This document shows, in pieces, positions 32,525 through 41,259 of a DNA stretch of 41,259 bases (position 1 is its first letter; each line of letters begins with the position of its first letter). The notes below the pieces were generated by a model. That model ran no database searches. It saw only the letters and a list, made by a program, of their open reading frames with translations, and was not told the origin of the DNA. This DNA is from Kiritimatiellia bacterium (GTDB lineage Bacteria; Verrucomicrobiota; Kiritimatiellia; RFP12; UBA1067): contig JAFXTB010000104.1 of assembly GCA_017525225.1 (NCBI GenBank), forward strand, positions 1 through 41,259. The letters run 5' to 3'. A program made the translations under genes and the position numbers.

Positions 32525-35500
32525 TGCCTTCCTCCGTATACCATGAAAAACGCGCCATCGGATGGGAGATCCAGCGCATATCCGCCGTCGGGGCCACGCA
32601 CCGGTTTCACCTCGCCGTTCTGCCCGTAAATGCGTACGCGTCCGTCCACATGGAAGCAGAGCTTCTTCGCGCCTGGCTGCCTGCCTTCCGGATCCCACGC
32701 CGCCGCCACGAGTGCCGCCGTATCGCCGGAACCGTCCGTGGCCTTGAACTCGCCCACCACGATCTTCCCGTCGCATGCGATCCTGCGCGCCGCAAGAGCG
32801 TCGCTTCCACGGAAGTCGAGCGCGTCGCCCAGTACCTTCCCCTCCGCCGCCGAGAAGCCGTCGAGGCGCGTGCCCACGTGTTCGAAGCGGGCGAATTCCG
32901 CCGTGAGGGCATGAAGCTCGGAGTTCACGGTGCGCACGCGATCGTAGCGGGGCGTCCTGGAGCCGTCCTTCTCAAGTATGTTGTGCTCCCACCATGACGG
33001 CGTGTAGCATTCCCACACGAGCCTGCGCGCGCCGAACGCGATCGCCGTGAACGCCTGGTATCTGAGACGCGGCATGTCCATCTCGAGCTCCTTGAACAGC
33101 GAGTTCGCCTGGAGGCAGAACACGAGGCGGCGCCCGTACCTGCGGCATGCGCGCGACACTACCGCGAAGTCGGACAGGCGGTCCAGGAGATATCCCTCAA
33201 CCTTCCCCGCCGGCGCCGAATAGGGATAGAAGTCGAAGCTGATCTCCGGCATGGTCGGGAACAGCTCGCAGAACGAGCGTATGTAGTCTTCGTACGAACT
33301 GGTCCCAAGCTGCTTCAGCCTGTCCTCCGGCGTAATCGCGATGTGCGACCCGTAGCTCGGAAAGAGGTTGAGGGCGAACGGCACGCCAGGCAGTTCGTCG
33401 TTCAGCAGCTCCACGACCTTCGCATAGTGGGCGAAGTCGCTCTTGCTCGGTTCGTCCCCGATGTCCACGGCGATGATGGCGGGATGCGGCACGTACTTGG
33501 CCTTTGCCTTGGCATACGCCGAAAGCGGCCTCTTCTCGTGCATCAGTCCGGCCCACTCCGTCTTTCCGCCCCACCAGCCGGGAACAACGCCGTTCGCCAC
33601 GGCCTTTATCCCGTACTTCTCGAGAAGGTCGAGAGTGGCGCGGTCGGAGATGTTGATACAGCGCACGAAGTCCGCGCCTATCTCCTTGAGGTCACGCACG
33701 CCCTTCTCGTTGCATACGGCCTTGCTGAACCCTCCTACGCCGACCATGAAGGCGTTGTCGCCCTGCCCCTTCCGGTCGTCCGTCACATCCTCCAGCAGCA
33801 CGCCGTCCACCCACATCGTACCGAGAGAATTCTCAAGCCGGAACTGGAACTTCGCATGGGGGGTATCGATCGGCGGACTGAACTCGAAGCTCTGGGCGAC
33901 CCATCCGCAGCTGCCGTTCAGGAGCGGGCTTGGATCCTTGACGTAGTAGTGCGCAGTGTAGTTGCCGGGTTTGAACCACACGCACACGCCCGCCCCGTTC
34001 CAGTTTGGCGACTCGTACGGAACCACGTCCTTCGTCTTGATGAAGTACGAAAGGCGGTACTTCCTGCCCTTCCTGATGTCCACGAACGTGGAGAAGTCGC
34101 CCTGCACGTTGCTTTCGCGATGCGGAGACGCATCGGAGGAGATCCGCACAGATGCGGTGCCGAACACCTTGTCTTCGAAGTCCAGCTCCGCCGTCCCCCA
34201 CTTCACCGAGCTGCTCCAGCCGTCCTTCGTGGCGAAGTCGCCGTTCGAGATGAGATTCACGGGCTTCCTGGCGGCGCGGCGGCGCAGCTCCGCAGCGGGA
34301 TCCGCATTCTCGGACTGCCGCGAGAGGGAATCGAAGAGTTCGCTGCGCATGAGCGCCACGCGCCGAGCCTCGAGCGAGCCGGGCGCGGTCTTCGCCGCCG
34401 CCTCGTCGAAGAGGCGCCGCAGCTGGGCGATGGCGGCGGGGTTGTAGATCTCAGACCAGAGCTGTCCCACGGACGGCTTCATCGTCACCGGCCCGACGGC
34501 GGACACCACCACGCGGCCGCTGCACACGCCGTTGATCCACTTGCGTTCGAGCATATCGTACACGGCCTTCATCTCGGCCTTCGCTGGACCGAACAACCGC
34601 GAGGTCCAGTCGTCGATCAGCGCCTCTACGTCTACCGATGGATCCCATCCGCACTTCGCGTACACATAGAGGTTCAACGCCTCGAACATGTAGCGGTCGG
34701 TGTCGTTGTCGGCATAGCCGCCGATGATGTACGGCGCGGCCTCGGTGAAGAACTTCGCGTATGCGCGCGGGCATATCTCGGGGATGCCGGGCATCTTGCC
34801 TGAGAACGGATACTTGCCGGGATACGTCCAGAGCCATACCTTGTGTCCGAGCTTGTCCGTCCAGTCGCGGAGTGTCTTCATCTGGTCCGCATGGCGCTCC
34901 GGCATGCCCGTGACGAACGGCCCCGGCACCGCCACCATCACCTGCAGGTTGTCCGGCAGGGCGAAGTCCGGCACGCCGTTGTAGGGATGGTACGCCATCT
35001 GCGACACGCCGCCCTCCACGCCTTCGGCCTTGAGACGGCGGGCGATCTCCGCCGTGAGCCCCCACACGAGCCTGGTGGCGTACTCCCTGTCGTTCTTGTC
35101 GTAGGCGGCCTGGCAGTTCGGGCACTCGCACGCCTTGAAGCCGTCCTCGGGCATGATGTCCACGTACTTGCCGTCGCGCCTGGCTACGCAGTTCTGCCCC
35201 CATGCCTTCAGCCCGCGCGACGACGCCGGCGCGCCGGTGAGGAACGCCTTGACATCCTGGTAGATCTCCTCGCGGATGGGCGAGGAGTAGCAGAGCTTGG
35301 AGCACATCGTGTAGCTGGGGCCCCAGCGCGTCTTGAACGGCCCTTCGGTGAGGTCGCGTGCGCCGTCGTGGAGGCAGAACCATTCGGGATGCTCCTTGCC
35401 GAAGCGCTTCACATAGTGGAAGTGCCGCTGGCCGTGGCAGCACTGCTTCCGGCTCGAACCGTAGCGTAGCTGCAGCCAGTGCCGGTTGGTGACCTCCCGC

Positions 35501-36957
35501 ATCGTGACGCTCTTGTCGTACCATCCGTCCTTCGCGGTGTTCCACCAGCCGAAGTAGCGCTCGGTGAAGGCCGGCTCCACCTTACGCGTACCCTGCGGCA
35601 CGGAGATGGAATCCTTGCGCCCCACCACCGTGCCAAGCTCGCCCGGGAAGAAGAAGCGCACGTCGGCATGGCGCTCGAGGAAGTCGTATGCCGCGTTCAG
35701 CGTGGCGCGCTCGAAGCCCAGGACGTTGGCGCCGCCCGTGAAGCAGTCCCGCGGGTCGCACTTTGCATCGTCCACGCCGAGAAGGAAGATACTCCGCCCC
35801 TTCGCGCTGACGATGAAACCGTCCCGCACGAGCGGCTTAGGATCCAGCGATTCCGCCCGGCTCCATTCGTTCTCGCCGAGGAACACGTTCACCTTGCCAT
35901 CCACCGGCGCGGACGACACGGGGACCGCCGCGCCAAGCGTCCGCGAGAGGTAGTTCGTCATCTCTTCGGCGGCGAAGCGCACCGTTGGCGCGGCATCCTT
36001 CGCCACCACAACGTTCACCTCGCCCGGACGGATCTCGACCGCACCCTTCCCTGCCTTCTCGCGGGCGCGGATCATCCCGGCGCCGATATGCGGACGGCAC
36101 CCCGTCTCAAGCTGCCCCGAGCCCGTCTTGAAGTAGTTGTCGAAGAACCTGAACATGACCGGCAGCGCGTATTTCGCGAAGGACTGGGTGTGTCCGCTCG
36201 TCTTCGGCGATTCCGTGGTGTACTCGATGTACGTGTGCTCCACGCAGTTCTTCGCAAGCAGTTCGTGCATCTCGCGGTTCATCTTCAGGAAGAAGTCCTT
36301 CGTGCCGATCATCATGCACAGTTCCACGTCCCCGTTGACGAGCTTTCCCGCCTCCGTGATCGAGCAATGCGCCTTCCAGCGATCCTCGTTGCCCTTGAGC
36401 GGCCCAAGGCGCTTGGATATGCCCCAGTTGTTCTCGAACGGACGCACGTCCACGCCGCCGAATATCGACCCCACCGCCCCGAACAGATCCTTGTGGCGGA
36501 AGCCGAGCCAGCACGCGCCATGTCCGCCCATCGACCCGCCGAGGACAGCCCGGCGCTCGCGGCGCGTATCCACCGAATACTTCCCCTCGACGAAGGGCAT
36601 GACCTCGCGGATGACGAAGGTCTCGTAGCGGAAGGCTGGATCGACCGGCGAATCCCACCACCAGCTGTACTTTCCGCCGTCCGGGGAGATGCCGATGAAA
36701 CCGTGCCTGTCGCAAAGGAACTGCACGTCCTCCATCTCCGCGTAGGTCTTGTCGCTGCCACCTGCGCCATGCAGCAGATAGACTACCGGATACTTGCGGG
36801 CAGGCTCGTAGCCGACAGGCAGGACCGCGGATACGGGGATGTCCTTGTCCATCGCCGCCGAATGCACCATGAAGGTCTCGACCTTGGCCGCATGGACGGC
36901 CAGCGCACACGCCACCGCCGCGACAGCCGCGACGATCGAACTTGTTTTGCTTTTCAT
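32521..36957 (-). CDS. Giant secreted fusion: CE1-like esterase, DUF4838, sugar-binding and GH-like barrel
   Basis: 1478 aa from the ATG at 36957, which opens a clear signal peptide (MKSKTSSIVAAVAAVACALA). Domains in order: an esterase-D/CE1-type esterase (about 25-278) with GGSMGGH (Ser142), Asp221 (GTKDFF) and His256 (SGHTQ) as a plausible triad; an alpha-glucuronidase-N-like plus DUF4838 region (about 310-890: VVVAKDAAPTVRFAAEEM, CECPNCQAAY); a CBM-like jelly roll (about 895-1060: ISNGDFATKDGW); and a TIM-barrel-like domain (about 1070-1478: IAVDIGDEPS with Glu1169, SFDFYPYSAP, FQANSLF-type strands). It likely deacylates and trims a decorated glycan outside the cell. An ATG at 36981 is unlikely because it precedes the -10. 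The kinase follows with a 4-bp ATGA overlap. Confidence 0.85.
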   Translation of the reverse strand: MKSKTSSIVAAVAAVACALAVHAAKVETFMVHSAAMDKDIPVSAVLPVGYEPARKYPVVYLLHGAGGSDKTYAEMEDVQFLCDRHGFIGISPDGGKYSWWWDSPVDPAFRYETFVIREVMPFVEGKYSVDTRRERRAVLGGSMGGHGACWLGFRHKDLFGAVGSIFGGVDVRPFENNWGISKRLGPLKGNEDRWKAHCSITEAGKLVNGDVELCMMIGTKDFFLKMNREMHELLAKNCVEHTYIEYTTESPKTSGHTQSFAKYALPVMFRFFDNYFKTGSGQLETGCRPHIGAGMIRAREKAGKGAVEIRPGEVNVVVAKDAAPTVRFAAEEMTNYLSRTLGAAVPVSSAPVDGKVNVFLGENEWSRAESLDPKPLVRDGFIVSAKGRSIFLLGVDDAKCDPRDCFTGGANVLGFERATLNAAYDFLERHADVRFFFPGELGTVVGRKDSISVPQGTRKVEPAFTERYFGWWNTAKDGWYDKSVTMREVTNRHWLQLRYGSSRKQCCHGQRHFHYVKRFGKEHPEWFCLHDGARDLTEGPFKTRWGPSYTMCSKLCYSSPIREEIYQDVKAFLTGAPASSRGLKAWGQNCVARRDGKYVDIMPEDGFKACECPNCQAAYDKNDREYATRLVWGLTAEIARRLKAEGVEGGVSQMAYHPYNGVPDFALPDNLQVMVAVPGPFVTGMPERHADQMKTLRDWTDKLGHKVWLWTYPGKYPFSGKMPGIPEICPRAYAKFFTEAAPYIIGGYADNDTDRYMFEALNLYVYAKCGWDPSVDVEALIDDWTSRLFGPAKAEMKAVYDMLERKWINGVCSGRVVVSAVGPVTMKPSVGQLWSEIYNPAAIAQLRRLFDEAAAKTAPGSLEARRVALMRSELFDSLSRQSENADPAAELRRRAARKPVNLISNGDFATKDGWSSSVKWGTAELDFEDKVFGTASVRISSDASPHRESNVQGDFSTFVDIRKGRKYRLSYFIKTKDVVPYESPNWNGAGVCVWFKPGNYTAHYYVKDPSPLLNGSCGWVAQSFEFSPPIDTPHAKFQFRLENSLGTMWVDGVLLEDVTDDRKGQGDNAFMVGVGGFSKAVCNEKGVRDLKEIGADFVRCINISDRATLDLLEKYGIKAVANGVVPGWWGGKTEWAGLMHEKRPLSAYAKAKAKYVPHPAIIAVDIGDEPSKSDFAHYAKVVELLNDELPGVPFALNLFPSYGSHIAITPEDRLKQLGTSSYEDYIRSFCELFPTMPEISFDFYPYSAPAGKVEGYLLDRLSDFAVVSRACRRYGRRLVFCLQANSLFKELEMDMPRLRYQAFTAIAFGARRLVWECYTPSWWEHNILEKDGSRTPRYDRVRTVNSELHALTAEFARFEHVGTRLDGFSAAEGKVLGDALDFRGSDALAARRIACDGKIVVGEFKATDGSGDTAALVAAAWDPEGRQPGAKKLCFHVDGRVRIYGQNGEVKPVRGPDGGYALDLPSDGAFFMVYGGRQ

Positions 36958-36964
36958 GAGGCGT

Positions 36965-36970
36965 ATTATA
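36965..36970 (-). promoter_or_regulatory. -10 box directly in front of the 1478-aa gene
   Basis: TATAAT on the minus strand with only ACGCCTC (7 nt) before the ATG at 36957; a weak -35, TTGCAG, stands 18 bp upstream. Transcription should start at or near the A of the ATG, giving a leaderless message. Confidence 0.55.
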
Positions 36971-37005
36971 TCAAAACCCATACACCCCCTGCAAATGGAA
37001 CCAGC

Positions 37006-40000
37006 CTACTTGAAACTGAGGCAGATGCCGCGCGATCTGTGGTAGACGAGCCGGTTGCCGGCCCTCTCGACCGCCCACTTCTCATTCGCCCCCACGACGT
37101 TCGGAAGAGTGCTGGATGTCCAGTTCTCCGCCACGACGCTCAGTTTCTCGCAGGGCATGCCCGACACGTCGAGCGTAAGATCCACCGGATAGGCAACGCC
37201 GTCCGCAACATCGAGCTTGCCGCCGCACAGCTTGACCGTGGAATCGGGGATGGCCCCCGCCGCCGCGAGCTTCAGCACGCCGTTCGACACGACCGTATCG
37301 CCAGAATACGTGTTGGCTACGCCAAGCACCAGCGTGCCTTCGCCCGTCTTCACTATCCCGCCGCCAGCAGGATTGTCCGCCATCTGTAGCGATACGCAGC
37401 CCGACTTGCACTCGTTCAATATGTGGGCGTAGGCCGACGGGGCGGAAGTGTATCCGCTTCCCGGACACAGGACGCGCACGTTGGTCACGGAATGGGTCGC
37501 GCGATCGAACTCCGCCATGACCATGCCGTCGAGGCCACCCGCGCCATCGTACACATGAAGGAGCGGCGGCGCAACAAGCGCATAGCTGGCCATCGATGCC
37601 GTTGCCGAGGCGGATACGATCCCCTTTCCGGCCGGCGCCAGGAGTGGTGCGTAGAGATTCACCGTCTTACCGTTGGTGTCGAATGTCGCACCCTTTTCAT
37701 ATACCGTTACGCGGGCGACCTTTCTAGCGTCCGACGCGGAATCGCCGAAGATGTTGAGATTGTCCTTCAGCGCCTTGATCCTGCCGCCGTTCAGAGACAC
37801 AACCACCTCGCGCGTCGAATCATCGTTACACTTACGAAGCCCCGCGTACGTTGCGAACTCGCCGCCGTCGTTGATCACGAAACTCGTGCGTCCGCCAGTC
37901 ACATTGCAGAGTTCAAGCGAAGTATCCTTGGCGAACGTAAGCGACGCCTCGGGGCCGTCCACGATAAATTCGGCAAGGCCGTACTTGTAGTTGGAGCAGG
38001 TGCGGATCGTCATGTTGGTAACGACACCTTGTCCCTTGCGGATGTAGTAGCGAGCGACTGGAACACTAGTGTGGTTGTCAGCGCTGGTTGTCGACTTTCC
38101 CGCGCCGAAATACCAGTATGTTCCGTTCTCCCGCCTTGTAAACAACGCCTCGCCGCCATACTGCGCGAATGTCATATCGACCGTGCCCTGGTTAGTGCCC
38201 CAACTTGACATGCCAAGCTGTTTGTACGACCCGCGTGAAAGCTCCCAGTACGCCTGGCCCATATAGCCGAAGTAGGGCTTGCATTTGGCGCCGTTCGCCC
38301 CGCCTGCCCAGTTCACAACTTCGCCGTCATACTGGTACACGGCCCCCTGCGTCCTGTATCCGTTGCCGGTAATGTTGAAAAGCCCCGTCACGGAAGTGGT
38401 CTCGCCGGCGATCTCCAGAACGCCCGAACCGTACATTCCAGCCTTGCTGCCGTTGCCACCTATCAGGAAATTGTAATTGGATGCGTCGGGAGACGCAAGA
38501 CGGGAATTGGACAGCCGGGAGTTGCGGATTATCATGTGCCCACGATATTCGGAAAGCGAGTCGCTCGTCTGGAAACCGGACACAGCCGTAAGATTTCGCC
38601 GCCCGCCAATGATTATCGGCTCGTCGTCGTCCGAAATCGAGCCCGTCACGCCATCGAACACCACGGTCGCCGTCTTACCGGAACGGTAATCGCTCGAGAC
38701 TGTGCCACTTCCGAGCTTGAGATCGGTATTGCCGTTGAATTCGAGCGTGCCGGAGTACGACGCGAAGTAGACCTTCTGCGAGGGCGAACCTGTTACGATG
38801 AGCCTGTTGGTACCGTCGGAGCCAATGCCGAACGTGGACGAGGTGACGTTGGCGTCGGAAAGCGCAAGCGTATGGTCGCCGCTTTCCGATGTGTCCACGG
38901 CTATGACGGCGTTCGTCCCAAGCATAGCGAGTTTTGCCGAATTGGCGAGCGAAAGGATCTGCTCGTCGCTCCACGCCGTCTGGCCGCCCAACCCCGGCGC
39001 CTCCACGGGCACGGTGATGCGGTTCTCGTAGACCTCAACCTTGGAATAGTCGGGGATGGAACCTGGCCACATGGCATAGATCCACGCACCAGGAGTACCG
39101 TGCAGGATTGTCTTGCCGGTATAGTCGTTGTCCGGCGCCAGAAGATCGAAGCGCGTCGTACCGGAAACCTCCACATCCTGATCGCCCGTAATCTTCTGGA
39201 CCTTGTACGAAGCGCGACCATTGTCGTCGTACTGGATGGCGAAGCCGTTCAAGGTGATGGCCACCGGGGATGCGCTTGCGGACGTCTTCCCCTGGAACGT
39301 CAAGGTGACGTCGTTCAGGTCTGCGACGATGTCGAGGCTGCTTCCCGAAGCCATCGAAACGGATGTGAAGACGATATCCGCCTTGCCCTCGACGACGATC
39401 TTGCTGGCGCCCGATTCGTTGATCACGGGGAACGTCCAGCTGACCGGAGTATCGTCGCCGCCGATCACGCGGACCCTGCCGTTCTCAAGCAGGACGGAGT
39501 TTGCAAAGCTGCCGTCGCCCGAAAGCTCCAGGACGGAACCGGCGGACGACCTGATCGTCCCGGTAAACGTGTTCGCGCCCGTGAACCTCCATGCTCCGCT
39601 CGCGATATTGAGCGTCATGTTGGGATCCGCCATGGCAAGCGGCGTGGAGAAGGCGCCCACGCATCCGCTCGTGTTGTACAGCTTCACGACGTGCGCGCTT
39701 GACGTGTTCGTGGCGATGAAAGGCGTGGCGGACGTGAACGTGAGATCGCCAGTACCGGCATGCTCGAAGTGCGACGTGCCGGAGAGGGCGACCCTGAATT
39801 TCTTGTCAGAGGTCTCGCCAGCGCCGATGTAACGCAAGCGCGCGCCCGCCGATATGACGGCGGCTGTGCCGTTGGTGCCCATCTGGCTTTTCGCGTTCTC
39901 CATGCCGATGCCGGACGCTTCAAGACACCCTTCCGATATCTCCAGAACTCCCGGAATCAAGTTCGTTGGGCAGGTAAGGCGGAGCGTCCCCTCGCCCTTT

Positions 40001-41028
40001 TTGTTCATGGCTTCGCCCATCGGCGGCACTGGTGCGCTTACCAGATACGCCTCGATCATGGTGTCGATCCAGAGCAGTGTCCCGGCATCCACCGAATACT
40101 GGTTGTTCTTGCCGACGCCGCCTCCCCAGCCACAGCCGGCATGATAGCGTCCCGCGCCGGAGATCTTAGTGTCGCTCTGCACGGCGAAGCAATCGTAGCC
40201 CGCCGCAGCATCGCCGAAGTATCCAGCTGTGACGTCGATAAACTGGTCGGAGCCGTCCGGACGGTTCACGGTGATTCTGCGGAACGCCGTGCGTCCAGGA
40301 GAATAGTCGTATGTGATTTTGCCCGTTCCGGTCTGCTGGAGGAAGAGATTGTACTCCCCAGCCTTGCTGTACGGAAAATAATTTTTGAACCTGAAGTCGC
40401 CGGAGCCTTTGATGGTTGTTTTTTCGGTGGGGAAGTTGGCGGTCGTCGCCGCAAACGGATCTTGCGCGTTCGCGGTATACCCCACGTTCGATTCAAAGAC
40501 AAGTTCGCCTGCGGAATCGTTCTCGATCGTGCAGAGTATCGGGCTATCGATCCAGAATGCGCCTGTTCTCATCCGATATACGGAAGGCGTGTTGACGACA
40601 CTGCTTTCCACCTTGAAAGTGCCTCCATGGCCTATCGGCAGTACATCCTTGAACGCGAACTTCGGCGTGGTCGCGCCCGAGACGGTAACGTTGCTGACGC
40701 AGGCGAGCGTACCCATGTTGATCGTCGTGTTGGCGGTGGGCCTGTCGAAGATGGCCTGGTCCGCCTTGCAGCCGGAATATTCGTCGCCGTTCTTCAGCAC
40801 GCCCGGCACGGCATGGAAGCCGGGGTCGGACGAGTCCAGGCCTTCCACCTCCCAGTTGGCGGCGTTGTCCCACTGGCCGTTGGCGGCACCGGTCCAGTGC
40901 GCGGTGATCGGCGTTTCGCGATATGAACCTGTCGCCGCCTCGGCGACGGACAAGGCGTATATGGCGAAAGCGGACACAACAACCAGTCGCAAGGACATTG
41001 CGCCCAGGGTGGTATTCATAGCCTGCAT
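37006..41028 (-). CDS. Very large secreted passenger-type protein with autotransporter-associated beta-strand repeats
   Basis: 1340 aa; AGGAG lies 9 nt before the ATG at 41028 (an ATG at 41019 is an alternative). The signal peptide region is LRLVVVSAFAIYALSVAEA. The mature protein is Gly/Ser/Thr/Asn-rich, with beta-helix character. Its N-terminus (AHWTGAANGQWDNAANWE) is typical of passenger proteins of this phylum group. PATR-type units occur at about 340-370 (KKGEGTLRLTCP, GVLEISEGCLEAS) and about 1220-1262 (GIVKTGEGTLVLG, NTYSGDTVVSNGVLKL). No beta-barrel, cell-wall anchor or PEP-CTERM is present; the protein ends G-I-C-L-S-F-K. It is probably a surface adhesin or glycan binder, transcribed alone from the G9 promoter. 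Confidence 0.82.
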   Translation of the reverse strand: MQAMNTTLGAMSLRLVVVSAFAIYALSVAEAATGSYRETPITAHWTGAANGQWDNAANWEVEGLDSSDPGFHAVPGVLKNGDEYSGCKADQAIFDRPTANTTINMGTLACVSNVTVSGATTPKFAFKDVLPIGHGGTFKVESSVVNTPSVYRMRTGAFWIDSPILCTIENDSAGELVFESNVGYTANAQDPFAATTANFPTEKTTIKGSGDFRFKNYFPYSKAGEYNLFLQQTGTGKITYDYSPGRTAFRRITVNRPDGSDQFIDVTAGYFGDAAAGYDCFAVQSDTKISGAGRYHAGCGWGGGVGKNNQYSVDAGTLLWIDTMIEAYLVSAPVPPMGEAMNKKGEGTLRLTCPTNLIPGVLEISEGCLEASGIGMENAKSQMGTNGTAAVISAGARLRYIGAGETSDKKFRVALSGTSHFEHAGTGDLTFTSATPFIATNTSSAHVVKLYNTSGCVGAFSTPLAMADPNMTLNIASGAWRFTGANTFTGTIRSSAGSVLELSGDGSFANSVLLENGRVRVIGGDDTPVSWTFPVINESGASKIVVEGKADIVFTSVSMASGSSLDIVADLNDVTLTFQGKTSASASPVAITLNGFAIQYDDNGRASYKVQKITGDQDVEVSGTTRFDLLAPDNDYTGKTILHGTPGAWIYAMWPGSIPDYSKVEVYENRITVPVEAPGLGGQTAWSDEQILSLANSAKLAMLGTNAVIAVDTSESGDHTLALSDANVTSSTFGIGSDGTNRLIVTGSPSQKVYFASYSGTLEFNGNTDLKLGSGTVSSDYRSGKTATVVFDGVTGSISDDDEPIIIGGRRNLTAVSGFQTSDSLSEYRGHMIIRNSRLSNSRLASPDASNYNFLIGGNGSKAGMYGSGVLEIAGETTSVTGLFNITGNGYRTQGAVYQYDGEVVNWAGGANGAKCKPYFGYMGQAYWELSRGSYKQLGMSSWGTNQGTVDMTFAQYGGEALFTRRENGTYWYFGAGKSTTSADNHTSVPVARYYIRKGQGVVTNMTIRTCSNYKYGLAEFIVDGPEASLTFAKDTSLELCNVTGGRTSFVINDGGEFATYAGLRKCNDDSTREVVVSLNGGRIKALKDNLNIFGDSASDARKVARVTVYEKGATFDTNGKTVNLYAPLLAPAGKGIVSASATASMASYALVAPPLLHVYDGAGGLDGMVMAEFDRATHSVTNVRVLCPGSGYTSAPSAYAHILNECKSGCVSLQMADNPAGGGIVKTGEGTLVLGVANTYSGDTVVSNGVLKLAAAGAIPDSTVKLCGGKLDVADGVAYPVDLTLDVSGMPCEKLSVVAENWTSSTLPNVVGANEKWAVERAGNRLVYHRSRGICLSFK

Positions 41029-41077
41029 GTGGATATTCTCCTATTCACAACGCTCTAAGGGGTGCGATAATGAATAA

Positions 41078-41106
41078 ATTATACCCCCCCCCTGCGTATT
41101 TGTCAA
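41078..41106 (-). promoter_or_regulatory. Consensus sigma70 promoter with a G9 tract in the spacer (candidate phase-variable switch)
   Basis: On the minus strand: TTGACA (41101-41106), AATACGCA, nine G (41084-41092) and TATAAT (41078-41083). Both hexamers are perfect consensus and the spacer is the optimal 17 bp, more than half of it the homopolymer. The leader before the passenger gene is about 45 nt. Loss or gain of one G changes the spacing to 16 or 18. Confidence 0.82.
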
Positions 41107-41195
41107 TAGGGAAGTTTTCTCGGGCGCATCTGCGTAATTCACCGCAGAGCCTTCTGATGTTTGGAAACAACTATTTGAAACAACTTGCCTTTGGC

Positions 41196-41217
41196 GCACG
41201 GGCTAACTCGCCCGTGC
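41196..41217. repeat. Perfect 8-bp inverted repeat in the terminal intergenic region
   Basis: GCACGGGC, a 6-nt loop (TAACTC) and GCCCGTGC. There is no T-run on either side, so a standard intrinsic terminator is not indicated. It could be a bidirectional hairpin or the recognition palindrome of a dispersed repeat. I see no gene in 41107-41259. Confidence 0.5.
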
Positions 41218-41259
41218 CCGTTTGCCGACTTTGGAACGGATTCCCATCTGAGGTGAGGA

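Noticed and set aside
24294-41028. The two passenger proteins as classical type V autotransporters.
   Set aside because: Neither has a C-terminal beta-barrel domain; both end within the repeat-like beta region with a seven-residue motif.
41196-41217. The GCACGGGC/GCCCGTGC hairpin as an intrinsic terminator.
   Set aside because: There is no T-run on either strand after the stem.

Overview
The window looks like the chromosome of a GC-rich (roughly 60%) Gram-negative bacterium of the PVC superphylum, most like a gut-type Kiritimatiellota/Lentisphaerota member. This is inferred from gene content, not from a marker gene: SUMF1-domain proteins with a shared N-terminal domain, DUF4838 and DUF1680/GH127 enzymes, very large secreted passenger-type proteins with autotransporter-associated beta-strand repeats and no visible barrel, a RAYT-like gene and xylulokinase-like sugar kinases. 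No rRNA, tRNA, CRISPR array, phage or plasmid gene was seen. All genes but one lie on the minus strand, in tight runs with overlaps.

Layout from left to right. 1-2074: a RAYT-like gene cut by the window edge, three ~50-bp repeats, a Tat-exported metallophosphoesterase (the only plus-strand gene), then an inverted repeat copy and a RAYT scrap. 2075-4397: glycosyltransferase and UDP-galactopyranose mutase (galactofuranose glycan). 4415-9361: SUMF1 protein, 92-aa secreted protein, second SUMF1 protein and a lopsidedly duplicated esterase, behind a promoter with a G10 tract. 9395-12431: phosphoglycerate mutase gpmI and a peptidoglycan amidase. 12440-21800: FAD oxidoreductase, Fe-S protein, GH127, nagA, divergent HisF, class II aldolase and a GH2, probably one or two long transcripts. 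21864-29885: GntR/LacI-type regulator, GH-like enzyme, passenger protein and GH2 beta-galactosidase. 29932-30941: a two-gene cassette of unknown function with lower GC. 30989-36970: a 1478-aa esterase/DUF4838/GH-like fusion and an FGGY kinase. 37006-41106: a 1340-aa passenger protein behind a consensus promoter with a G9 tract.

Together the genes describe glycan work: exported hydrolases and esterases trim plant or mucin-type glycans (arabinofuranosides, galactosides, N-acetylglucosamine), cytoplasmic kinase/aldolase/deacetylase/mutase steps feed glycolysis, and surface proteins and galactofuranose decorate the cell.

The most interesting features are regulatory. Two promoters carry G9/G10 homopolymers between -35 and -10, the arrangement that causes phase variation at Neisseria porA. 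Three secreted proteins share the C-terminal pattern G-x-hydrophobic-hydrophobic-[NST]-F-[RK]. Three promoters put the -10 box only 7-10 nt before the ATG, predicting leaderless mRNAs. Heptamer and nonamer tandem repeats sit at start codons or inside genes. The two-gene cassette at 29932-30856 is the best candidate for an undescribed functional unit.
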